64,000 nucleotides of DNA from the NCBI RefSeq assembly GCF_009687865.1, contig NZ_BLAE01000011.1, positions 22,774 to 86,773 of the forward strand. The letters are read 5' to 3'. This DNA comes from Acrocarpospora macrocephala. Its GTDB lineage: Bacteria; Actinomycetota; Actinomycetes; Streptosporangiales; Streptosporangiaceae. The position numbers and the translations under genes are program-made. Positions 17,243 to 27,843 of this stretch are shown here, piece by piece (within the stretch, counting starts at the first letter, position 1; each line of letters opens with the position of its first letter). The notes below the pieces were generated by a model. That model worked only from the letters and a program-made list of their open reading frames with translations. It was not told where the DNA came from and did no database searches.

Positions 17243-20200
17243 GTGGCACAGCCGCTCTCGTACGGCCAGGAACGGCTCTGGTTCCTGCATCGGCTCGACC
17301 CTGAGGACCACTCCTACAACACCTGCCACGCCGACCGGCTGCGCGGCCCGATCGACCTCGATCGCCTGGCCGCGGCCTTCACGGCGGTGGCCGCCCGCCA
17401 GGAATCCCTGCGCACCCGCTTCGACGAGATCGACGGCACGCCGGTCGCGATCCTCTGCCCGCCCGAGCCGATCACGATCACCGTCAGGGACGCCGCGGAC
17501 ATCGGCGATGCCCGCCGGATCGTCTCCGCCGCCGCCAACGCGCCGTTCGATCTGTCCGCCGCTCCCCCGCTCCGGGTCACCCTGGTACGGCTGGCGCCCG
17601 ACGACCACATCCTCGCGATCACGCTGCACCACATCATCGCCGACGGCATGTCGGTGGCCCTGCTCAGCGACGAGATCGCCCACTATTACGCCGGACGCCC
17701 GCCGCTGCCGCCGCTGCCCGTGCAGTACGCCGAGCACGCCCGCGCGGAACGCGCCAACGGGCCGGCCGAGCTCGGGCGCTGGGCGCGGGCGCTGGCCGGG
17801 ACGCCCGTGCTGGAGCTTCCCGTCGACCGTCCCCGGCCGCCGCAGCGGACCGGGGACGGCGGCGAGGTCGAGTTCGTGGTCGCGCCCGAGCTGGTGGCGG
17901 GGGTCGCGGAGCTGGCGCGCGCGCATCGGTGCACGCCGTTCATGGTGTGGCTGACGGCCTACCAGGTGCTGCTGGCCCGGCACAGCGGGCAGGAGGATTT
18001 CTGCGTGGGCTCGCCGGTGGCGCGGCGGGATCGGACCGAGCTGGAGCCGCTGATCGGGCATCTGTCCGGGACGCTGGTGCTGCGGACGGATCTGAGCGGG
18101 AATCCGAGTTTCCTGGAGGCGGTCAAGCGCACCCGGCGGACGGTGATCGAGGCGATCAGCCATGCGGACGTGCCGCTGGAACGGCTGCTGGGGGCGCTGG
18201 AGATCGAGCGTGATCTGAGCAGGACTCCGCTGTTCCAGACGATGTTCGCGCTGCACACGCAGGTCACCGGGGAGGCGTCGGCGGGTCCTGTGCCGGGGAC
18301 GGACGCGACGCCGTTCACGCCGGGGTGGATGGCGGCGCGCACCGATCTGTCGCTGGATCTGTGGCCGTCGAACCGGGGGCTGGTCGGGTCGCTCATCTAC
18401 AGCGCGGACGTGTTCGCGGAGGCGACCGCGCGGCGGCTGGCGGAGCGGTTTCAGGTGCTGGTGGAGTCGATCGTGGGGGCGCCGGAGACGCGCGTACACG
18501 ACCTGGAGATGCTGCCCGCCGGGGAACGGGACTGGCTGCTGAGCAGGGGGTCGTTCGCGGACGTTCCGCCGGTGACGCTGGCCGATCTGGTCCTGGCTCA
18601 GGCCGCGGCGACTCCGGACGCGGTTGCCGTGGATGAGATGAAATATGCGGATTTAGTGGGGCGGGCTGCGGGGCTGGCGGCACGGTTGCGGGACAAGGGC
18701 GTCGGGCGGGGGTCGCTGGTCGCGGTTCAGGTCTCGCGAGGGCCGGGGATCCTGGTCGCCTTTCTCGGGGTGACGCTGGCGGGGGCGGCGTATCTGCCGG
18801 TGGATCCGGAGTATCCGCAGGCCCGGGTGGATTACGTGCTCCGGGATTCCGGGGCCGTGCTGGTGCTGACCGACGACGATCTCGGTGAGACGGGGGTGCC
18901 GGTGCCCGGGTGGCTGCCGCGTCCCGATGACACCGCTTATGTGCTGTACACCTCCGGGTCGACCGGGCGGCCCAAGGGCGTGATCGTGCCGCATGGGGCG
19001 CTCGCGAATCTGCTGCTCGCGATGCGGGAGCTGATCGGGTCGACGCCGGAGCACGCCTGGCTGGCGCTGACGTCGACGGCGTTCGACATCTCGGCGGTCG
19101 AGCTGTTCCTGCCGTTGATCACCGGCGGCCGCGTGGTGATGGCCACCGCCGACCATGCCCGCGACGGGATGGCGGCGGCCGAGCTGATCCGGCGAAGCGG
19201 CGCGACCCACGTGCAGGCGACCCCGTCCGGCTGGCGCATCCTGCTCACCGGCGACTTCCCGGAAATAACCGGAATCACCGCCGGGGAACCGCTGTCGCCC
19301 CAACTCGCCCGGGAGTTGTGCGCCCGCACAAACCGCCTCATCAACGGGTACGGCCCGACAGAGACCACCATTTACTCCTCGACCTGGGACGTCGACTCGA
19401 CCGACATCACCATCGGCCACCCAATCACCAACACTCGGGCCTACATCCTCGGCCGATCCGGCCTGTCCCCCATCGGCGTCCCCGGCGAACTCGTCCTCGG
19501 CGGCCATGGCGTCACCACCGGCTACCTCGGCAGAGCCGCCCTCACCGCCGAAAAGTTCGTCCCCTCCCCGTACGGCCCCGCAGGCTCGCGCCTATACCGC
19601 ACCGGCGACCTGGCCCGCTGGCGCCCCAACGGCACCATCGAATTCCTCGGCCGCACCGACAACCAAATCAAACTCCGCGGCCACCGCATCGAACTAGGCG
19701 AAATCGAATCCGTCCTCGACTCCTACCCGGGGGTACGACAAGCGGTTGCGACCGTCTGCGACGACACCCTGATCGCGTTCATCGTGCTTACCGGTGATGT
19801 TCACGAGCGTACGAGCGGATCCGGCACGAACGACGACGCTCACGAGCACTCGAGCGGCTCCGCCGTGGATGGCACCGTTCATGAGCAGACGAGCGAGACC
19901 ACTGCGAGTGGCGGCGTTCACGGACGTATGGGGGGATCCGCCGCAGGCGCGATTCGTCCGCAGATGAGCATTTCCATCGCCGACGATGTTCGTGCGCATG
20001 CCGCGCGGGTGCTGCCTGGTTACATGGTTCCCCGGCAGGTCGTCGTGCTCGACGAGATGCCGATGACGCCCAACGGGAAGGTGGACCGGGGCGCACTGCC
20101 CGGGCACACCCCCGCCGCGCGGGCCGACCGCGTGCCGCCCCGGACGGACGCCGAGCGGATGGTCGTCTCGGTGTTCGCGGAGGTGCTCGGGCGGGACGCG

Positions 20201-23200
20201 GGCGAGATCGGGGCATATGACGACTTCTTCGCGCTTGGCGGGCATTCGCTGCTGGCCACGATGGTGATCGCACGGTTGCCGATCCGGGTTCCGGTCCGGG
20301 AGGTGTTCACCCGGCCGACCGCCGCCGCGCTGGCGGAATTGCTGGAAGCGCCCGGCGTACCAGATCGGGAGGGGCCGGTGCCGAGGCCGGCCGGGACGAC
20401 GCCGCCGCTGTCGAGCGGTCAGGAGCGCCTCTGGTTCCTGAACCGGCTGTATCCCGAAACCGACGCCGCGTTCAACATGTGGGTGGTCCGCCGCCTGCGC
20501 GGCCCGCTCGACGTCGACGCGCTCCGGAACGCGTTCAGCGTGGTGGCCGGACGCCACGAAAGCCTGCGCACCCACTTCCCCGACGCCGACGGCGTGCCCG
20601 TCGCTGTGATAGACCCGCCAGGCCCCTTCCCGGTGGAGTATTTGACCGGCACCGACGCGACGCAGTCGATCGAGCAACCGGAGAATCTGACCGGCGGGGG
20701 TGCCAGGCAAACGACCGACCCGCCTGGGAGCTTTCCGGTGGGGCCGTTGGCCGGCGTCGACGTGGCACAGGCCGTGGCCGAGCGGGTGAACACGCCGTTC
20801 GCGCTGGATGAGCGGCCGCCGATACGGGTGACGTTGATCCGGCAGGGTGATGACGATCATGTGCTTTGCCTGGTGGCGCATCACATCCTCGGGGATGGCT
20901 GGTCGCTGAATCTGATGCTGGACGAGCTCGCGGACGCCTACTCCGGGCGTTCGCTGCCCGAGGTGCCGTTGCAGTTCGGGGACGTCGCCGTGTGGCAGCG
21001 GGGGCGGGACACGGCGGAACTGCTGGAGTACTGGCGGGACCGGCTGGCCGATCCCACGCCGCTCGACCTGCCCACGGATCGCCCGCGAAGTGTCGGCAGC
21101 GCCGGGCGGGGGGCCACCGTGGACTTCCGGCTCAGCGCTGGGGACGCGGCCGCGCTGACCGCGATGGGCCGTCGGCACGGGGCGACGTTGTTCATGACGT
21201 TGCTGGCGGCCTACCAGGTGCTGCTGGCCCGGCACAGCGGCCGGGACGACATCCTCGTCGGCACCTCCAACGCGGGGCGGGACACGCTCGCGCTCGAATC
21301 CGTGGTCGGCTATCTCACCGACATCCTGGTCCTGCGCGGCGACCTGTCCGGCGATCCGGCGTTCACCGACCTGCTGGCCGCGACCCGGACGAGCGTGCTG
21401 GACGCGTTCGCGCATCAGGGCATCCCGTTCGAGGAACTGGTCAGCACGCTCAAGCTCGAACGCGACCTGACGCGGACGCCGGTGTTCCAGACCATGGCGA
21501 TCCTGCACACCGAGGACTCCGGCCGGGAACCCCGCCCGTTCGCCGGGCTCACCGTCGAGGGCTTCCCGGGCGGCCACGCCCAGGCCAAGTTCGACCTGAT
21601 GCTGGAAGCCTGGCACGACGAAGGCGCCGAACTGCTCGTGCAGTTGGAGTACGACACGGCACTGTTCGACACGGCGACGATCGAAGCGATGGCGTCCCGC
21701 CTCCAACGCCTCCTCCTGTCCATCACAACCAATCCATCCCAGCATCTCTCCGCCCTCCCCCTGCTCACCGGAGCCGACGAAACGTTCCTCGCGACCGTCT
21801 CCGAAGGCCCTCACCTCCCGGCGCCGAGACCCGTCCTCGACCTGATCACCGACTCAATCCAGAAATATCCGGATCTGGTCGCCATCAGCTGCGGCGATCG
21901 CCAAGTCACGTACCGCGAACTCGGCGAAATGATCGAGAAGACCGCAAGGCCAGGCGGCAAGGGCGCCATACATCCGGGCAACGGCGCATCGGGAAGCGCA
22001 AGCCTGGGTGAGAGTGACAACGGCCTACGCCCCGGCAACGGCACCGCCGCCGAACATGCCGTCGGTGGCGAAGCCGCGGGCCAGGGTGAACACATCCAGC
22101 ATCAAGGCGAAATTTCCGGAAAGGCCGAAAATCCGGGCGAAGTCGCGGGCAAGGGGCGAAACGTCCAACGTCCGGGCGAAGTCGGGGCGGTTACCGGTGG
22201 CTTGGAAGACGCGGGCACGGGTGGGAACGTCCAACCTCCGGGCGAAGTCGAGGCGATAGCCAGTGGCGGGGAAGACGCGGGGATCTGGGAGGTGTCGCTG
22301 GAGCGGTCGCCGGAAGGGATCGCGGCGTTGCTGGGCGCGTGGAAGTCCGGTGCCGCCTATCTTCCGATCGATCCGGCTCTCCCGGCTGAGCGCATTGACT
22401 TCATGCGTTCCGAAGCCACCGCGACGCCCGCCGATGGCGTCGCCTGTGTGCTCTACACCTCGGGCTCCACGGGAGTTCCCAAGGGTGTTCTCATCGAGCA
22501 CACCGCCTTGGCGGCCCGGGTCGCGTGGATGGTGGCCGCGTATGGCATCCGCCCGGGTGATCGGATCGTGCAGTTCGCTGCCTTGAGTTTCGACACGCAC
22601 GCCGAGGAGATCTATCCGGCGCTCGCCGCGGGGGCCACGCTGGAGCTCCTGCCCGATGGGCCGGTCACGCTCCCGGACGTTCTCGCCACGCCGAACGGGC
22701 AGGGAGTGACGGTTCTCGATCTGCCGACGGCGTACTGGCACCACCTGGTGGGGCAGATCGATGAGATCGCGTGGCCGTCCGGGCTTCGGCTGGTCATTCT
22801 GGGTGGCGAGGAAGTTCAGGCCGCGGCTGTCGCCCGGTGGCGTTCCCGGTTCGGGGAGCGGATCCGGGTCGTCAACACGTATGGGCCGACCGAGACCACC
22901 ATCATCGCCACGGCGGCCGACCTGATTCCGGCCGATGGTCAAGCCGGTTCCAGGCCGCCGATCGGAAGGCCCATCGCGGAGACGCGGGTCGTGGTGCTCG
23001 ATCGGTCCGGGGTGCCGGTGCCGCCGGGAGCTCCTGGGGAGTTGTGCATCGGCGGAGCCGGAGTAGCGCGGGGATATCTGCGGCGTCCCGAGCTGACCGC
23101 CGAGCGGTTCGTCGCCTGGGGCGAGCAGGGGGCCCGGCTCTACCGCTCGGGAGACCGCGCCCGCTGGCGGCCCGACGGGCAGCTGGAGTTCCTCGGGCGG

Positions 23201-23803
23201 ATCGACGAGCAGGTCAAGGTCCGGGGGTTCAGGGTCGAGCCGGGTGAGGTGGAGGCGCGGCTGCTCGCCCACCCCCGGGTGCGGCAGGTCGCGGTGACCG
23301 CCGCCGAGGACCGCCTGGCCGCGTACGTCGTCGCCGACGGCGTCACCCGAGCCGAGCTGACGGCGTTCGCCGGGGAGTCCCTGCCCGCCTACATGGTCCC
23401 TTCGGTGTGGGTATGGCTGGAGGAGCTGCCGCTGACCCGGCACGGGAAAGTGGATCGGCGGGCGTTGCCGTACCCGGAGATCGAAATCCAGGCCGGGAGC
23501 GTGCCGCCGCGGACGGACGCGGAGCAGCTGGTCGCCGAGGTGTACGGCGAGGTGCTCGGCGTCGGCGAAGTCGGCGCTCTGGATGACTTCTTCGCCATCG
23601 GCGGGCATTCGCTGCTGGCGGCGCGGGTCATCGCCCGGATCCGGTCGATCACCGGGGTGGACGTGCCGATTCGCACCATGTTCGACGGTTCCACGGTGGC
23701 CGCCCTGGCGGAGGCCGTCGAGACGCTGCTGGTCGAGGAGCTCGAAGGGCTCTCCGACGAGGAGGCGGCGCTGCTGGCCCGATCTGTGAGGAGCGACCCA
23801 TGA
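17243..23803 (+). CDS. NRPS C-A-PCP-C-A-PCP
   Basis: A 2186-aa dimodular synthetase. C1 begins [18 protein letters not shown] with HHIIADG near residue 129; A1 has [13 protein letters not shown] near 566; PCP1 has LGGHSLL with Ser1002; C2 has HHILGDG near 1213; A2 has [13 protein letters not shown] near 1735; PCP2 has IGGHSLL with Ser2123. There is no epimerase, methyltransferase or thioesterase, so release needs another protein. A C domain at the N-terminus means it either receives an upstream peptide or acylates the first residue. Three in-frame repeat or duplication insertions occur (in A1, C2 and A2). A TTG at 17231 is an alternative start; neither start has a strong ribosome site. The ATGA overlap with the next gene implies coupling. 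Confidence 0.93.
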   Translation: MAQPLSYGQERLWFLHRLDPEDHSYNTCHADRLRGPIDLDRLAAAFTAVAARQESLRTRFDEIDGTPVAILCPPEPITITVRDAADIGDARRIVSAAANAPFDLSAAPPLRVTLVRLAPDDHILAITLHHIIADGMSVALLSDEIAHYYAGRPPLPPLPVQYAEHARAERANGPAELGRWARALAGTPVLELPVDRPRPPQRTGDGGEVEFVVAPELVAGVAELARAHRCTPFMVWLTAYQVLLARHSGQEDFCVGSPVARRDRTELEPLIGHLSGTLVLRTDLSGNPSFLEAVKRTRRTVIEAISHADVPLERLLGALEIERDLSRTPLFQTMFALHTQVTGEASAGPVPGTDATPFTPGWMAARTDLSLDLWPSNRGLVGSLIYSADVFAEATARRLAERFQVLVESIVGAPETRVHDLEMLPAGERDWLLSRGSFADVPPVTLADLVLAQAAATPDAVAVDEMKYADLVGRAAGLAARLRDKGVGRGSLVAVQVSRGPGILVAFLGVTLAGAAYLPVDPEYPQARVDYVLRDSGAVLVLTDDDLGETGVPVPGWLPRPDDTAYVLYTSGSTGRPKGVIVPHGALANLLLAMRELIGSTPEHAWLALTSTAFDISAVELFLPLITGGRVVMATADHARDGMAAAELIRRSGATHVQATPSGWRILLTGDFPEITGITAGEPLSPQLARELCARTNRLINGYGPTETTIYSSTWDVDSTDITIGHPITNTRAYILGRSGLSPIGVPGELVLGGHGVTTGYLGRAALTAEKFVPSPYGPAGSRLYRTGDLARWRPNGTIEFLGRTDNQIKLRGHRIELGEIESVLDSYPGVRQAVATVCDDTLIAFIVLTGDVHERTSGSGTNDDAHEHSSGSAVDGTVHEQTSETTASGGVHGRMGGSAAGAIRPQMSISIADDVRAHAARVLPGYMVPRQVVVLDEMPMTPNGKVDRGALPGHTPAARADRVPPRTDAERMVVSVFAEVLGRDAGEIGAYDDFFALGGHSLLATMVIARLPIRVPVREVFTRPTAAALAELLEAPGVPDREGPVPRPAGTTPPLSSGQERLWFLNRLYPETDAAFNMWVVRRLRGPLDVDALRNAFSVVAGRHESLRTHFPDADGVPVAVIDPPGPFPVEYLTGTDATQSIEQPENLTGGGARQTTDPPGSFPVGPLAGVDVAQAVAERVNTPFALDERPPIRVTLIRQGDDDHVLCLVAHHILGDGWSLNLMLDELADAYSGRSLPEVPLQFGDVAVWQRGRDTAELLEYWRDRLADPTPLDLPTDRPRSVGSAGRGATVDFRLSAGDAAALTAMGRRHGATLFMTLLAAYQVLLARHSGRDDILVGTSNAGRDTLALESVVGYLTDILVLRGDLSGDPAFTDLLAATRTSVLDAFAHQGIPFEELVSTLKLERDLTRTPVFQTMAILHTEDSGREPRPFAGLTVEGFPGGHAQAKFDLMLEAWHDEGAELLVQLEYDTALFDTATIEAMASRLQRLLLSITTNPSQHLSALPLLTGADETFLATVSEGPHLPAPRPVLDLITDSIQKYPDLVAISCGDRQVTYRELGEMIEKTARPGGKGAIHPGNGASGSASLGESDNGLRPGNGTAAEHAVGGEAAGQGEHIQHQGEISGKAENPGEVAGKGRNVQRPGEVGAVTGGLEDAGTGGNVQPPGEVEAIASGGEDAGIWEVSLERSPEGIAALLGAWKSGAAYLPIDPALPAERIDFMRSEATATPADGVACVLYTSGSTGVPKGVLIEHTALAARVAWMVAAYGIRPGDRIVQFAALSFDTHAEEIYPALAAGATLELLPDGPVTLPDVLATPNGQGVTVLDLPTAYWHHLVGQIDEIAWPSGLRLVILGGEEVQAAAVARWRSRFGERIRVVNTYGPTETTIIATAADLIPADGQAGSRPPIGRPIAETRVVVLDRSGVPVPPGAPGELCIGGAGVARGYLRRPELTAERFVAWGEQGARLYRSGDRARWRPDGQLEFLGRIDEQVKVRGFRVEPGEVEARLLAHPRVRQVAVTAAEDRLAAYVVADGVTRAELTAFAGESLPAYMVPSVWVWLEELPLTRHGKVDRRALPYPEIEIQAGSVPPRTDAEQLVAEVYGEVLGVGEVGALDDFFAIGGHSLLAARVIARIRSITGVDVPIRTMFDGSTVAALAEAVETLLVEELEGLSDEEAALLARSVRSDP
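19799..19954 (+). repeat. 39-bp tandem repeat inside NRPS adenylation domain
   Basis: Four units start at 19799, 19838, 19877 and 19916, an exact 39-bp period (13 codons), each beginning GTTCACGAG-like. They encode [24 protein letters not shown] and VHGRMGGS variants. A weaker fifth unit may follow at 19952. The repeat lies between the A8 region and the C-terminal subdomain of the first A domain, where most A domains have a short loop. The units have diverged, so this is not a fresh duplication. Confidence 0.85.
20612..20790 (+). repeat. 105-bp tandem duplication inside NRPS condensation domain
   Basis: [20 protein letters not shown] at 20612 is echoed 105 bp later by [20 protein letters not shown] at 20717. 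The duplication adds 35 residues near the start of C2, before the HHILGDG active site, and keeps the frame. The copies differ at many bases, so the event is old. Confidence 0.75.
22101..22290 (+). repeat. Gly/Glu-rich repeat insertion in second A domain
   Basis: CCGGGCGAAGTCG-type units recur at about 22101 (degenerate), 22131, 22170 and 22236, with spacings of 30, 39 and 66 bp. They encode PGEV-rich sequence ([32 protein letters not shown]). The insertion, with the low-complexity part before it from about 21950, separates the YRELGEM start of the A domain from its [16 protein letters not shown]2 region by more than 100 residues instead of about 20. Confidence 0.8.
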
Positions 23804-25401
23804 TCATCGCCCGTTTCCGCGCGGCGGAAGCGCGCACCGGCCCGCTGACGATGGGCCAGGCGAACATGGTCCGCTGCGTGCTCACCGACCCGCCCGAGCA
23901 CATGAACTACCGGGCCGTACGCCCGCTCCCGCCGGAGACGACCCTGGCCGCGCTGGCCGAGGCGGCCGGCCAGCTGATGTCCCGGCACGAGTCGCTGCGC
24001 ACCCTCGTCCGCGACGACACCCAGCACGTGCTCGCCACCGGCGAGCTGGTCATCCCGGTCCGCGACTCCGCCACCCCGGAGGAGACCGCCGAGGAACTCG
24101 CCCGCGAACTCCAGGGAGCGCGGTTCGCCCTGGAGTCCGAGGTGCCGTTCCGGGTCGCCGCCGTCACCTGCGGCGGTGTGCCTCACCAGGTCGCCCTGGT
24201 GACCACCCACAGCGTCGTGGACGCGACCGGCCTGGCGGTGCTGCTGGCCGAATGGGACGCCCTCATCCTGGGCAAACCCCTCCCCCCGGTGACCGCCCCG
24301 CAGCCGCTGGACGTGGCCGCGAGCGAGCGCAGCCCGGCCAGCCTGCGCCGCGCCGACGCCGCGCTGCGCTACTGGGAGGAGCACCTGCGCCGCATCCCCC
24401 GCTCCACCCTGACCGTCTCCGTGGACGACACCGGCACCGAATGGCTGCTCCCCCGCCTGCGCGTGCGCTCGACCGCCGCCGCCCGCGCCCTGCGCCGGAT
24501 CACCGCGCGCACCGGCGTGAGCGCGTCGGCGGCCACCCTCGCGGCCCTGGCCACGCTCCTCGGCCTGCGTGGCGGCGCCTCCGTCGTGCCCGTCCTGTCC
24601 ATCTCGGCGAACAGGTTCCGCCCGGACCTCCGCGAGTACGTGGGACCGCTGGCCCAGGACGCCCTGGTCCCCGTGGATCTCGACGCCGGCACGTTCGACG
24701 ATGTGCTGCGTGGGGTGCGGGCGATCACGCTCGCCGCGTACCAGAACAGCAGGTTCGACGCCGCCGCCCTGATCCGCGTCATGGAGGCCGTGCAGCGCGA
24801 CCGCGGCGTGTTCTTCGCCAGGGACGTCGTGTTCAACGACATGAGCGTGCCCGGCCAGGGCGGGCGCGTGAGCCGTGCCGACGACGGCGTGCACTCGACC
24901 TGGCTCCCGGAGGCGACGCTGCCGACCCGGCTGTCCCTGTGGGTCAACCGTCTCGAAGGCGAGTTCGACGTGACGCTCTGGGCCGATCCGCGTGTCATCC
25001 CTCGCGCGGACGCGCAAGCCGTCGGCGAGGGCATGGCCCGCCTGCTCATCGACGCGGCCACCCGGGACGTCCCGCTCGCCGAACTCGCCGTCACGCCGCT
25101 CCCCCGCGACCACGACTGGGTCAGATCCGACAACTGCTGGACCGATCTGGCGGAGGTGCGCCGGCTGCTTCCGCCGGGCTCGGAGGTCGTGGCGGTGCCC
25201 GATGAGGGGCTGGGGGCGCGGCTCGTGGCGTACACGACGGCGGACACCACGCCGCAGGAGCTGCACAACGCCTGCCTGACCGCCCTTCCGGGGCGCATGT
25301 CCGCCATCGCCCCGCATCACTACATCGTCTGCGCGGCCTCGCCCGCGCCGGGCGAGCGCTGGGAGGACCAACCCCGCCTGGCCGAAGGCGACGGCCGCTA
25401 A
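23800..25401 (+). CDS. Stand-alone condensation-domain-like protein
   Basis: A 533-aa protein with the condensation-domain fold and no A or PCP domain. The N-terminal half has [24 protein letters not shown] and the active-site region [11 protein letters not shown] near residue 136. The canonical HHxxxDG is changed: Thr replaces the first His, while the second His and the Asp are kept, and DG is DA. The C-terminal part ([13 protein letters not shown]) fits the latch region. A short C-terminal extension follows. It starts by ATGA overlap with the NRPS, so it probably acts in trans on that assembly line, for condensation, release or acyl transfer. The acceptor is unknown. Confidence 0.78.
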   Translation: MIIARFRAAEARTGPLTMGQANMVRCVLTDPPEHMNYRAVRPLPPETTLAALAEAAGQLMSRHESLRTLVRDDTQHVLATGELVIPVRDSATPEETAEELARELQGARFALESEVPFRVAAVTCGGVPHQVALVTTHSVVDATGLAVLLAEWDALILGKPLPPVTAPQPLDVAASERSPASLRRADAALRYWEEHLRRIPRSTLTVSVDDTGTEWLLPRLRVRSTAAARALRRITARTGVSASAATLAALATLLGLRGGASVVPVLSISANRFRPDLREYVGPLAQDALVPVDLDAGTFDDVLRGVRAITLAAYQNSRFDAAALIRVMEAVQRDRGVFFARDVVFNDMSVPGQGGRVSRADDGVHSTWLPEATLPTRLSLWVNRLEGEFDVTLWADPRVIPRADAQAVGEGMARLLIDAATRDVPLAELAVTPLPRDHDWVRSDNCWTDLAEVRRLLPPGSEVVAVPDEGLGARLVAYTTADTTPQELHNACLTALPGRMSAIAPHHYIVCAASPAPGERWEDQPRLAEGDGR

Positions 25402-26123
25402 GGGAGCGCGGCGGCGATGGCGTTGAGGACGCGGTCCAACCCGTACTGAAATCGTTCTTCCGGGGACAGGTGCGGAACCCGGGCTTCCACCACCGAGCGC
25501 GTGAACATCGGATACTCACCGGACTCGATCAGGCTCCGGGCATACGGGCCGTAGGCGATCATCCACTGGCGCATGTCCATGCCGGTACGGCGGGCCTCGT
25601 TCAGCCACGCGACCTCACGATGGACCGCGCTGTTGACGTAGTCGGTCAGCATCTCGGCCAGACCGGCGATCTCATCGATGCTCAGGCCGAATCCGTCGAG
25701 GACGCTGAGGGTGAACTCGTACACGCGCAGGCTGTTGGGCCCCAGGTTCGGGCGCCGGGCGGCCAGCGCGACCTGCCAGGGATGACGCAGGCCGACGGCG
25801 CGGGTCTGGTGGGACACCAGGGTGAGATCCGCCCGCCAGTCCCCGCTGGGACACGGCGGCAGGTCCATCTCGGCCATGACCTCGTCGAGCATGAGGTCGA
25901 TCAGGTCATCCCGTTTGGGGACATAGCGATAGAGCGACATGGCGCCGGTCCCCAGGGCGTCCGCGATCCGGCGCATGGTGGCGGCCTCCAGGCCCTCCGC
26001 GTCCGCGATGGTGATGGCCTGCTGGACAATCTGGGCCCGGCTGAACCCGGGTCGCCGCCCGGGTCCTGAGCGCTCCACCCGCTCGGGACGCATCCAGATG
26101 CTCACTAGCTCGTCGCCGGACAT
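25398..26123 (-). CDS. TetR family regulator of the DHA2 exporter
   Basis: A 241-aa protein with a TetR HTH (FSRAQIVQQAITIADAEGLE, then MRRIADALGTGAMSLYRYVP) and a C-terminal domain of the TetR_C_1 type found in drug-sensing repressors. The start is an ATG with AAGGAGG upstream. It is divergent from the MFS gene; two copies of a GTAC-rich operator lie in the 79-bp gap. Its end overlaps the condensation-like gene by 4 bases in convergent orientation. Confidence 0.9.
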   Translation of the reverse strand: MSGDELVSIWMRPERVERSGPGRRPGFSRAQIVQQAITIADAEGLEAATMRRIADALGTGAMSLYRYVPKRDDLIDLMLDEVMAEMDLPPCPSGDWRADLTLVSHQTRAVGLRHPWQVALAARRPNLGPNSLRVYEFTLSVLDGFGLSIDEIAGLAEMLTDYVNSAVHREVAWLNEARRTGMDMRQWMIAYGPYARSLIESGEYPMFTRSVVEARVPHLSPEERFQYGLDRVLNAIAAALP

Positions 26124-26136
26124 GTCGGTTTCCTCC

Positions 26137-26195
26137 TTGCGTACATCGTACCCGAATGGCTAGTCTCCGATTTTGAGTACGGAGTACCCAATTGG
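26137..26195. promoter_or_regulatory. Two direct copies of a TetR operator
   Basis: Two 23-bp sites, 26137-26159 and 26173-26195, share the pattern TTG(c/a)GTAC-3-GTACCC followed by an ATTGG-like end, 36 bp apart. Each core GTACnnnGTAC is itself palindromic. One lies next to each divergent gene, fitting repression of both the tetR and the exporter gene. Confidence 0.72.
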
Positions 26196-26202
26196 AGGAC
26201 AG

Positions 26203-27708
26203 ATGCGACGATCACTGTATGCCGGGCTGACCGGCGTGGTCATCGGCGTGGTCACAGCGCCGCTCGACGGGATGATGCTGGGCCCCGCGCTCCCCGCGAT
26301 CGTGGGCGAGCTCGGCGGCCTGGAACACTTCTCCTGGCTGGTCACGGCCTATCTGGTCGCCACGGCCGCGGCGACCCCGATCTGGGGCAAGCTCGGCGAC
26401 CTGTACGGCAGAAAGCTCGGCTACATGGCCGCCATCGTCCTGTTCCTGCTGGGGTCGGGCCTGGCCGGCCTCTCCCAGGACATGGTCCAGCTGATCGGCT
26501 TCAGGGCGCTGCAGGGGCTGGGCGGCGGCGGGCTGCTGGTGGGGGCCATGGCGCTCATCGCCGAGCTGGTGCCACCCCGCGAGAGCGGGAAGGTCATGGG
26601 GCTGTTCGGGATGATGATGCCGGTCGCCTTCATCGCGGGGCCGCTGCTCGGCGGCCTGTTCGCCGAGCGGCTGAGCTGGCGCTGGGCCTTCTACGTGAAC
26701 ATCCCGCTGGGCGTGGTGGCGCTGCTGCTCATCGGCTTCGCCGTGCGGGTGGAGCGCAGGAGGATCAAGGCGAAGATCGACTACCTGGGGGCACTGCTGC
26801 TGACCGCGGGGCTCGCCGCGCTGAGCCTGCTGGCGAGCTGGGCCGGCACCCGGTACGCGTGGAATTCCGTCCCGATCCTGGCTCTCGCGGCGGCCTCCCT
26901 GGTGGCCCTGGCGGCGTTCCTCCACGTGGAGCGCCGGGCCGCGGAACCGATCCTTCCGCTGCGGCTGTTCGCGGACCGCAACTTCGCCCTGGCGCAGGTC
27001 ATCCGGTTCGTGAGCGGCGCCGGGATGGCGGTGGCCGCCTTCCTGCCGCAGTACATGCAGCTCGTGCAGGGCGCCTCGCCCATCGAGAGCGGCCTGCTGA
27101 TCCTGCCCTCGATGCTCGGCATGGTCGTCGTGCTGTTCGGCAGCGGCCAGCTCATCGCCCGCAACGGGCGTTACCGGATTTATCCCATTCTTGGTGGGTT
27201 CGCGCTGACGGGCGGCATGCTCGTGCTGCTGGCCCTGCGGCCGGGGAGCAATCTGGCGCTCGCGTCAGGGCTCACGCTGCTCAGCGGTGTCGGCGTCGGC
27301 CTGCTGATGCAGAGCACCACGATCATCACCATCAACAGCGCCGAGCCCCGCGATCTGGGGGCGGCCAGCGGGTCGGTCAGTCTCTGGCACACGATGGGGG
27401 CTTCGCTGGGCGTGGCCGTACTCGGCGGGCTGTACACGGGCCGCCTGCAGGACACGCTCGCCGACCGGCTCGGGGCGGAGACCGCCCAGCGGCTCGTCTC
27501 CGGGCCCGGCCTGACGAGCGAGGCGCTACTCCAATCCCCCGCGCCGCTCCGCGACGCGGTCCACACGGCCGTGTCCGGCGGCGTGCATGCGATGGCCGTC
27601 GGCGGGGCGGTCCTCGGGCTCGTCGCCCTGGCGCTCGCCTGGTTCGTCGTCGAAGTCCCCCTGCGCGACCGCGAGTCCAGCCAAACCCCCGAACCCGCCG
27701 CGGTTTGA
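26203..27708 (+). CDS. DHA2-family MFS multidrug exporter
   Basis: A 501-aa membrane protein of the EmrB/QacA type with about 14 membrane segments. Visible motifs are PALPAIVGELGG in TM1, GKLGDLYGRKLGYMAA (motif A) and LLGGLFAERLSWRWAFYVN (motif C region). The start is ATG 26203, preceded by TTGGAGGACAG; the frame is open 10 codons further but without a site. It is under the divergent TetR. It may export a drug or the NRPS product, although both NRPS-TE fusions carry their own transporter. Confidence 0.92.
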   Translation: MRRSLYAGLTGVVIGVVTAPLDGMMLGPALPAIVGELGGLEHFSWLVTAYLVATAAATPIWGKLGDLYGRKLGYMAAIVLFLLGSGLAGLSQDMVQLIGFRALQGLGGGGLLVGAMALIAELVPPRESGKVMGLFGMMMPVAFIAGPLLGGLFAERLSWRWAFYVNIPLGVVALLLIGFAVRVERRRIKAKIDYLGALLLTAGLAALSLLASWAGTRYAWNSVPILALAAASLVALAAFLHVERRAAEPILPLRLFADRNFALAQVIRFVSGAGMAVAAFLPQYMQLVQGASPIESGLLILPSMLGMVVVLFGSGQLIARNGRYRIYPILGGFALTGGMLVLLALRPGSNLALASGLTLLSGVGVGLLMQSTTIITINSAEPRDLGAASGSVSLWHTMGASLGVAVLGGLYTGRLQDTLADRLGAETAQRLVSGPGLTSEALLQSPAPLRDAVHTAVSGGVHAMAVGGAVLGLVALALAWFVVEVPLRDRESSQTPEPAAV

Positions 27709-27843
27709 CCCGGGCCGCGCCCTCGGCGTCACCGCCCGCCGAGGTGCCGGCGGCGCTAACCGACATCCTGATTACCCGATTGACTTGGTAGGAAATATAG
27801 GTAACCCTGAAGCGACAGTGCCCAGCGCTTGCGAGGTTTGCCT

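Noticed and set aside
19799-19954. CRISPR-like array
   Set aside because: The repeat units are contiguous with no spacers, diverged and in frame within an NRPS domain.
27709-27843. SAM or other sulfur riboswitch before the ssu operon
   Set aside because: The 135-bp leader lacks recognisable paired elements of known riboswitches; only a weak TTGACT was seen.
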